From Exiguobacterium artemiae 255-15 (GTDB lineage: Bacteria; Bacillota; Bacilli; Exiguobacteriales; Exiguobacteriaceae): a stretch of 64,000 bases of DNA. Of this stretch, positions 61,742 to 64,000 are shown piece after piece. Positions within the stretch are counted from its first letter, which is position 1. Each line of letters opens with the position of its first letter. The notes under the pieces are model-generated. The model was given only the letters and a program-made list of their open reading frames with translations. It was not told the origin of the DNA and did not search any database. The position numbers and the translations under genes were made by a program. Location: NCBI RefSeq assembly GCF_000019905.1, contig NC_010556.1, forward strand, positions 2,878,001-2,942,000. Reading direction: 5' to 3'.

Positions 61742-61839
61742 TTATCCACACCAACAGCTATTTGCCTCAATCATTTTTTATTCAAATTATCCACATGTGG
61801 ATAACTTTCAATATGCTATACTTTTACTACTTATCCACA
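61742..61839. promoter_or_regulatory. cluster of four perfect DnaA boxes around a promoter
   Basis: TTATCCACA occurs at 61742 (+), 61787 (+), 61796 (-) and 61831 (+). The middle two form the 18-bp palindrome TTATCCACATGTGGATAA. An extended -10 (TGC-TATACT at 61815-61822) of the next gene lies between them. Confidence 0.8.
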
Positions 61840-61859
61840 ACTAGAAATGAGGAACTCGT

Positions 61860-63047
61860 GTGCCACGTGAAATTTATCCGGTCGTCGTCAAAGCGACAGC
61901 CATCGAACAAATTAAAGACGGACAACCGCTTCTGTCTAAAGAATTGTTTCAAAAAACCAACCATCTTAAAGAAGCCGGTGCCTTGCTCCGGTTGACAACA
62001 GAAGATAAAGAATACCTTGCAACCGGTTATTTTGGCAAGCAGGAAAAAGGGATCGGTTGGTTACTGTCGACTGATGAACTGCAGGACATTGATGAAACTT
62101 TCTTCAAAGAAAAAATCGAGGCTGCCCTCGATCGTCGAAATGATTTTTTTGAGAATGATTTAATTGATACGTTCCGTGTGTTCAACGGTTCAGGAGACGG
62201 AATCGGCGGTCTGACGATCGATTGTTTTGATCACCATTATCTGATTACGTTTGAAAACGAAGGTATCTACTCGTTTAAAGCCGATATCGTATCGGCGCTC
62301 GAATCACTTATCCATTTTAAGAGCATTTATGAAAAACGGGCTTTCCAGATCGATGGACAACCGGTCAAAGGTGACGATTTCTTAGCCGGTGAACGCGGTG
62401 ATTTCCCGGAAGTCTTGCAGGAAAACGGAATCCCTCTGCTGTATCATCTCGATGCCGGCATGCGCACCGGTCTTGATATTCAGCAGCGTGAACTCCGTTC
62501 CGTCGTCAAAGAACATGCTGCAGACCGGCGTGTCCTGAATCTGTTTTCTGACACCGGTACGTTAACAGCGGCTGCCCTGCTCGGTGGTGCAACCGAGACG
62601 ACAAGCGTCGATTTCTCGACACGAAGCCGCAACAAAACGATCGAACAACTTGAATTGCATCAGCTGGATGCAACGACACAGACGATTCTTGTACAGGACG
62701 CGTTTGACTATATCGATCAAGCCGATAAGAAAACACGCTTTGATTTCGTCATCGTGCATCCGCCGACATTCGTCAAAACACAAGCCCGTCATTTCCGGGC
62801 GGAAGTCGATTTACCTGCTTTGATTCAACAAACGATCCACATGACACATCGCGGCGGTTTATTGCTGATTACGACAGACTGTCCCTTATTCGACCAAGCC
62901 CGCTTTATGAAGATGGTCGATCAAGCATTTAAAAAGCTACGTCAAACGTATGAAATCGTTTGGGAAAGTACTCCTTTAGAAGACTTCCCGGAACATACTT
63001 CTTTAAAAGAAACAGCTTCAAAATCCGTCTTAGTCCGTCGTAAATAA
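61860..63047 (+). CDS. class I SAM-dependent rRNA methyltransferase (RlmI/YwbD-like)
   Basis: A 395-residue methyltransferase with a PUA-type RNA-binding N terminus and a C-terminal Rossmann domain. The SAM-binding segment is VLNLFSDTGTLTAAALLGGA, followed by TTSVDFSTRSRNKTIEQLEL. The catalytic motif reads VHPPTF where most relatives have D/N-PP-F. RlmI/RlmO-like enzymes methylate cytosine in large-subunit rRNA. It starts with GTG at 61860 after GAGGA. Its promoter lies among four DnaA boxes. Confidence 0.87.
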   Translation: MPREIYPVVVKATAIEQIKDGQPLLSKELFQKTNHLKEAGALLRLTTEDKEYLATGYFGKQEKGIGWLLSTDELQDIDETFFKEKIEAALDRRNDFFENDLIDTFRVFNGSGDGIGGLTIDCFDHHYLITFENEGIYSFKADIVSALESLIHFKSIYEKRAFQIDGQPVKGDDFLAGERGDFPEVLQENGIPLLYHLDAGMRTGLDIQQRELRSVVKEHAADRRVLNLFSDTGTLTAAALLGGATETTSVDFSTRSRNKTIEQLELHQLDATTQTILVQDAFDYIDQADKKTRFDFVIVHPPTFVKTQARHFRAEVDLPALIQQTIHMTHRGGLLLITTDCPLFDQARFMKMVDQAFKKLRQTYEIVWESTPLEDFPEHTSLKETASKSVLVRRK

Positions 63048-63060
63048 GCATATGATTCAT

Positions 63061-63100
63061 GATTCTGCTGATGAAAAAACCATCAGCAGAATTTTTTTTG
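63061..63100 (+). terminator. terminator of the rRNA methyltransferase gene
   Basis: ATTCTGCTGATG / CATCAGCAGAAT hairpin followed by T8. Confidence 0.93.
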
Positions 63101-63140
63101 GATTAAAAGGAAAAGTAAAATGAATATCGAATCATTATTC

Positions 63141-64000
63141 TTAGGAAAAATCAGTTACGATGCTGATTTTTCCAAAATGTGACCGCTGATCAAAGGTTTG
63201 ATAGGCCGCATTCAATGCATCAAGCTGACGCGGCACCTGCTCTTCGATGACAAGATCGATGACTCCATCCGCGACGAGTTGTGCGACTTCCGCCAGATGC
63301 TGCTGTTGACGTACCATTTCTTCCTTTTTCCCTTTCAGTAATGGAAGAGCAACAAAGACGGCTTCGAGCGTCAGTGCTTTACTGTGCATCGGTGTCAAAT
63401 CCTGTGTCGTCCGGGTGGCGATTGAAATAATTTTCCCGCGTTCCTTCGCAAGGATGAACGACTCCTGCAAATGATCTCCGCCGACGGTATCAACGATGAC
63501 ATCGAATCCATCATGACCGAGACGCGCTAATAATTGTTCGGCTGATTCATCCCGGTACCGGTGCGGACGAATACCGTGTTGTTCTAACCACGTTGCTTTC
63601 TCATCATTTGAAGCACTCGCTGTCACGTCACATCCATAATGTTTAGCCAGTTGTCCGACAAGGTGTCCGACTCCACCCGTTCCACCTGCTACATATAATC
63701 GCATACCGGATTGAACAGCTGCCCGTTCCTTCAACACTTCCATCGCTGTCAGACTGATGACCGGCAGACAACCTGCTGCAGCAATATCTAGATTCTCCGG
63801 TCTGAGTACAGCCATCTGTTCAGGAACCAGCATTTCCTCCGCTAGTGCGCCGGACCGGTTGCCGAGTCCACCGCCAAATGCGATGACGTGATCGCCGACG
63901 GAAAAAGACGTCACACTCTCTCCGATTTCAATGATTTTCCCCGTAACATCGCCCTGGAGAATTCCAGTTGACGGAGCTGCTGCCACATGACCAAAAAACA
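63141..64000 (-). CDS. MDR-family NADPH oxidoreductase, partial at window edge
   Basis: The C-terminal 286 residues of a zinc-independent medium-chain reductase; the frame stays open to base 64000, so its start lies outside the window (about 45-60 residues missing). Visible parts are the GD(V/I)TG substrate-domain strand, SVGDHVIAFGGGLGNRSGALAE, and the nucleotide-binding VAGGTGGVGHLVGQLAKHYG. The substrate is unknown; quinone or enone reduction is typical. A stem GGAAAAATCAG / CTGATTTTTCC lies within its last codons. Confidence 0.88.
   Translation of the reverse strand, partial: FFGHVAAAPSTGILQGDVTGKIIEIGESVTSFSVGDHVIAFGGGLGNRSGALAEEMLVPEQMAVLRPENLDIAAAGCLPVISLTAMEVLKERAAVQSGMRLYVAGGTGGVGHLVGQLAKHYGCDVTASASNDEKATWLEQHGIRPHRYRDESAEQLLARLGHDGFDVIVDTVGGDHLQESFILAKERGKIISIATRTTQDLTPMHSKALTLEAVFVALPLLKGKKEEMVRQQQHLAEVAQLVADGVIDLVIEEQVPRQLDALNAAYQTFDQRSHFGKISIVTDFS

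Noticed and set aside
61564-61770. 68-codon open frame on the minus strand inside the palindromic repeat
   Set aside because: It lies wholly within a self-complementary repeat, lacks a ribosome site and has no protein-like composition.
61858-61873. Second parS-like sequence TGTGCCACGTGAAATT at the methyltransferase start
   Set aside because: About 13/16 matches with changes on both outer arms, and it lies over start codons. Too weak beside the 15/16 site at 5779.

Overview
The window reads as chromosomal DNA of a low-to-moderate GC Bacillota of the class Bacilli. Evidence: strong AGGAGG ribosome sites, a preQ1-I riboswitch, a SacT/LicT-type antiterminator with its RNA target, BshB2 (bacillithiol), CodY-, CcpA- and MhqR-like sites, and a parS-like site. 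My best guess from gene content and style is Exiguobacterium, but no rRNA is present to prove it. No rRNA, tRNA, CRISPR array or prophage was found. There is one complete insertion sequence (IS1182 family).

Layout. 1-7.4 kb: LacI regulator, secreted NlpC/P60 hydrolase, tetR-RND efflux operon, parS-like site, proC, CBS-ACT protein. 7.5-13.9 kb: DUF47-pit phosphate uptake, pdxK, yojF-bshB2, and the queCDEF operon behind a preQ1 riboswitch. 13.9-20.5 kb: sugar region with two PTS permeases, a metal-dependent phosphoesterase, and a sucrose unit (sacP, sacT from a CTG start, fructokinase) controlled by promoter/cre, RNA antiterminator and terminator. 20.5-31 kb: a hydrolase gene broken by an in-frame TGA, a purine-type permease, an AT-rich secreted orphan, DtpT, a lipoprotein/GspS/oxidoreductase operon resembling YgiB-YgiC, an ABC-F protein and a hydrolase. 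30.8-35 kb: a candidate redox module (ApbE, haem-type membrane protein, acidic anchored protein) divergent from a two-component system and followed by a DUF2231 membrane protein. 35-42.9 kb: DEAD helicase, three DnaA-box-like sites, ring-cleaving dioxygenase with an MhqR-like operator, cold-shock gene, InhA protease, HD-GYP protein. 42.9-44.8 kb: the IS. 44.9-57.8 kb: neutral protease, SH3 protein, oxidoreductases, a beta-helix protein, DUF1028 and a YfcC-type carrier, and a detoxification cluster (cupin, two aldo/keto reductases, OsmC). 57.9-64 kb: a SauUSI-like type IV restriction enzyme convergent with a NudG-like Nudix hydrolase, a long palindromic repeat, four perfect DnaA boxes around a promoter, an rRNA methyltransferase and a partial oxidoreductase.

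How parts work together. Most units end in clear hairpin terminators, many shared by convergent genes. The two secreted metalloproteases each carry a 13/15 CodY box, which suggests co-regulation by nutrient status. The most interesting system is the restriction enzyme and Nudix pair: the first belongs to a family that destroys 5-methylcytosine-containing DNA, and the second resembles enzymes that hydrolyse 5-modified dCTP, so it could protect the host from labelling its own DNA. This functional link is inference.
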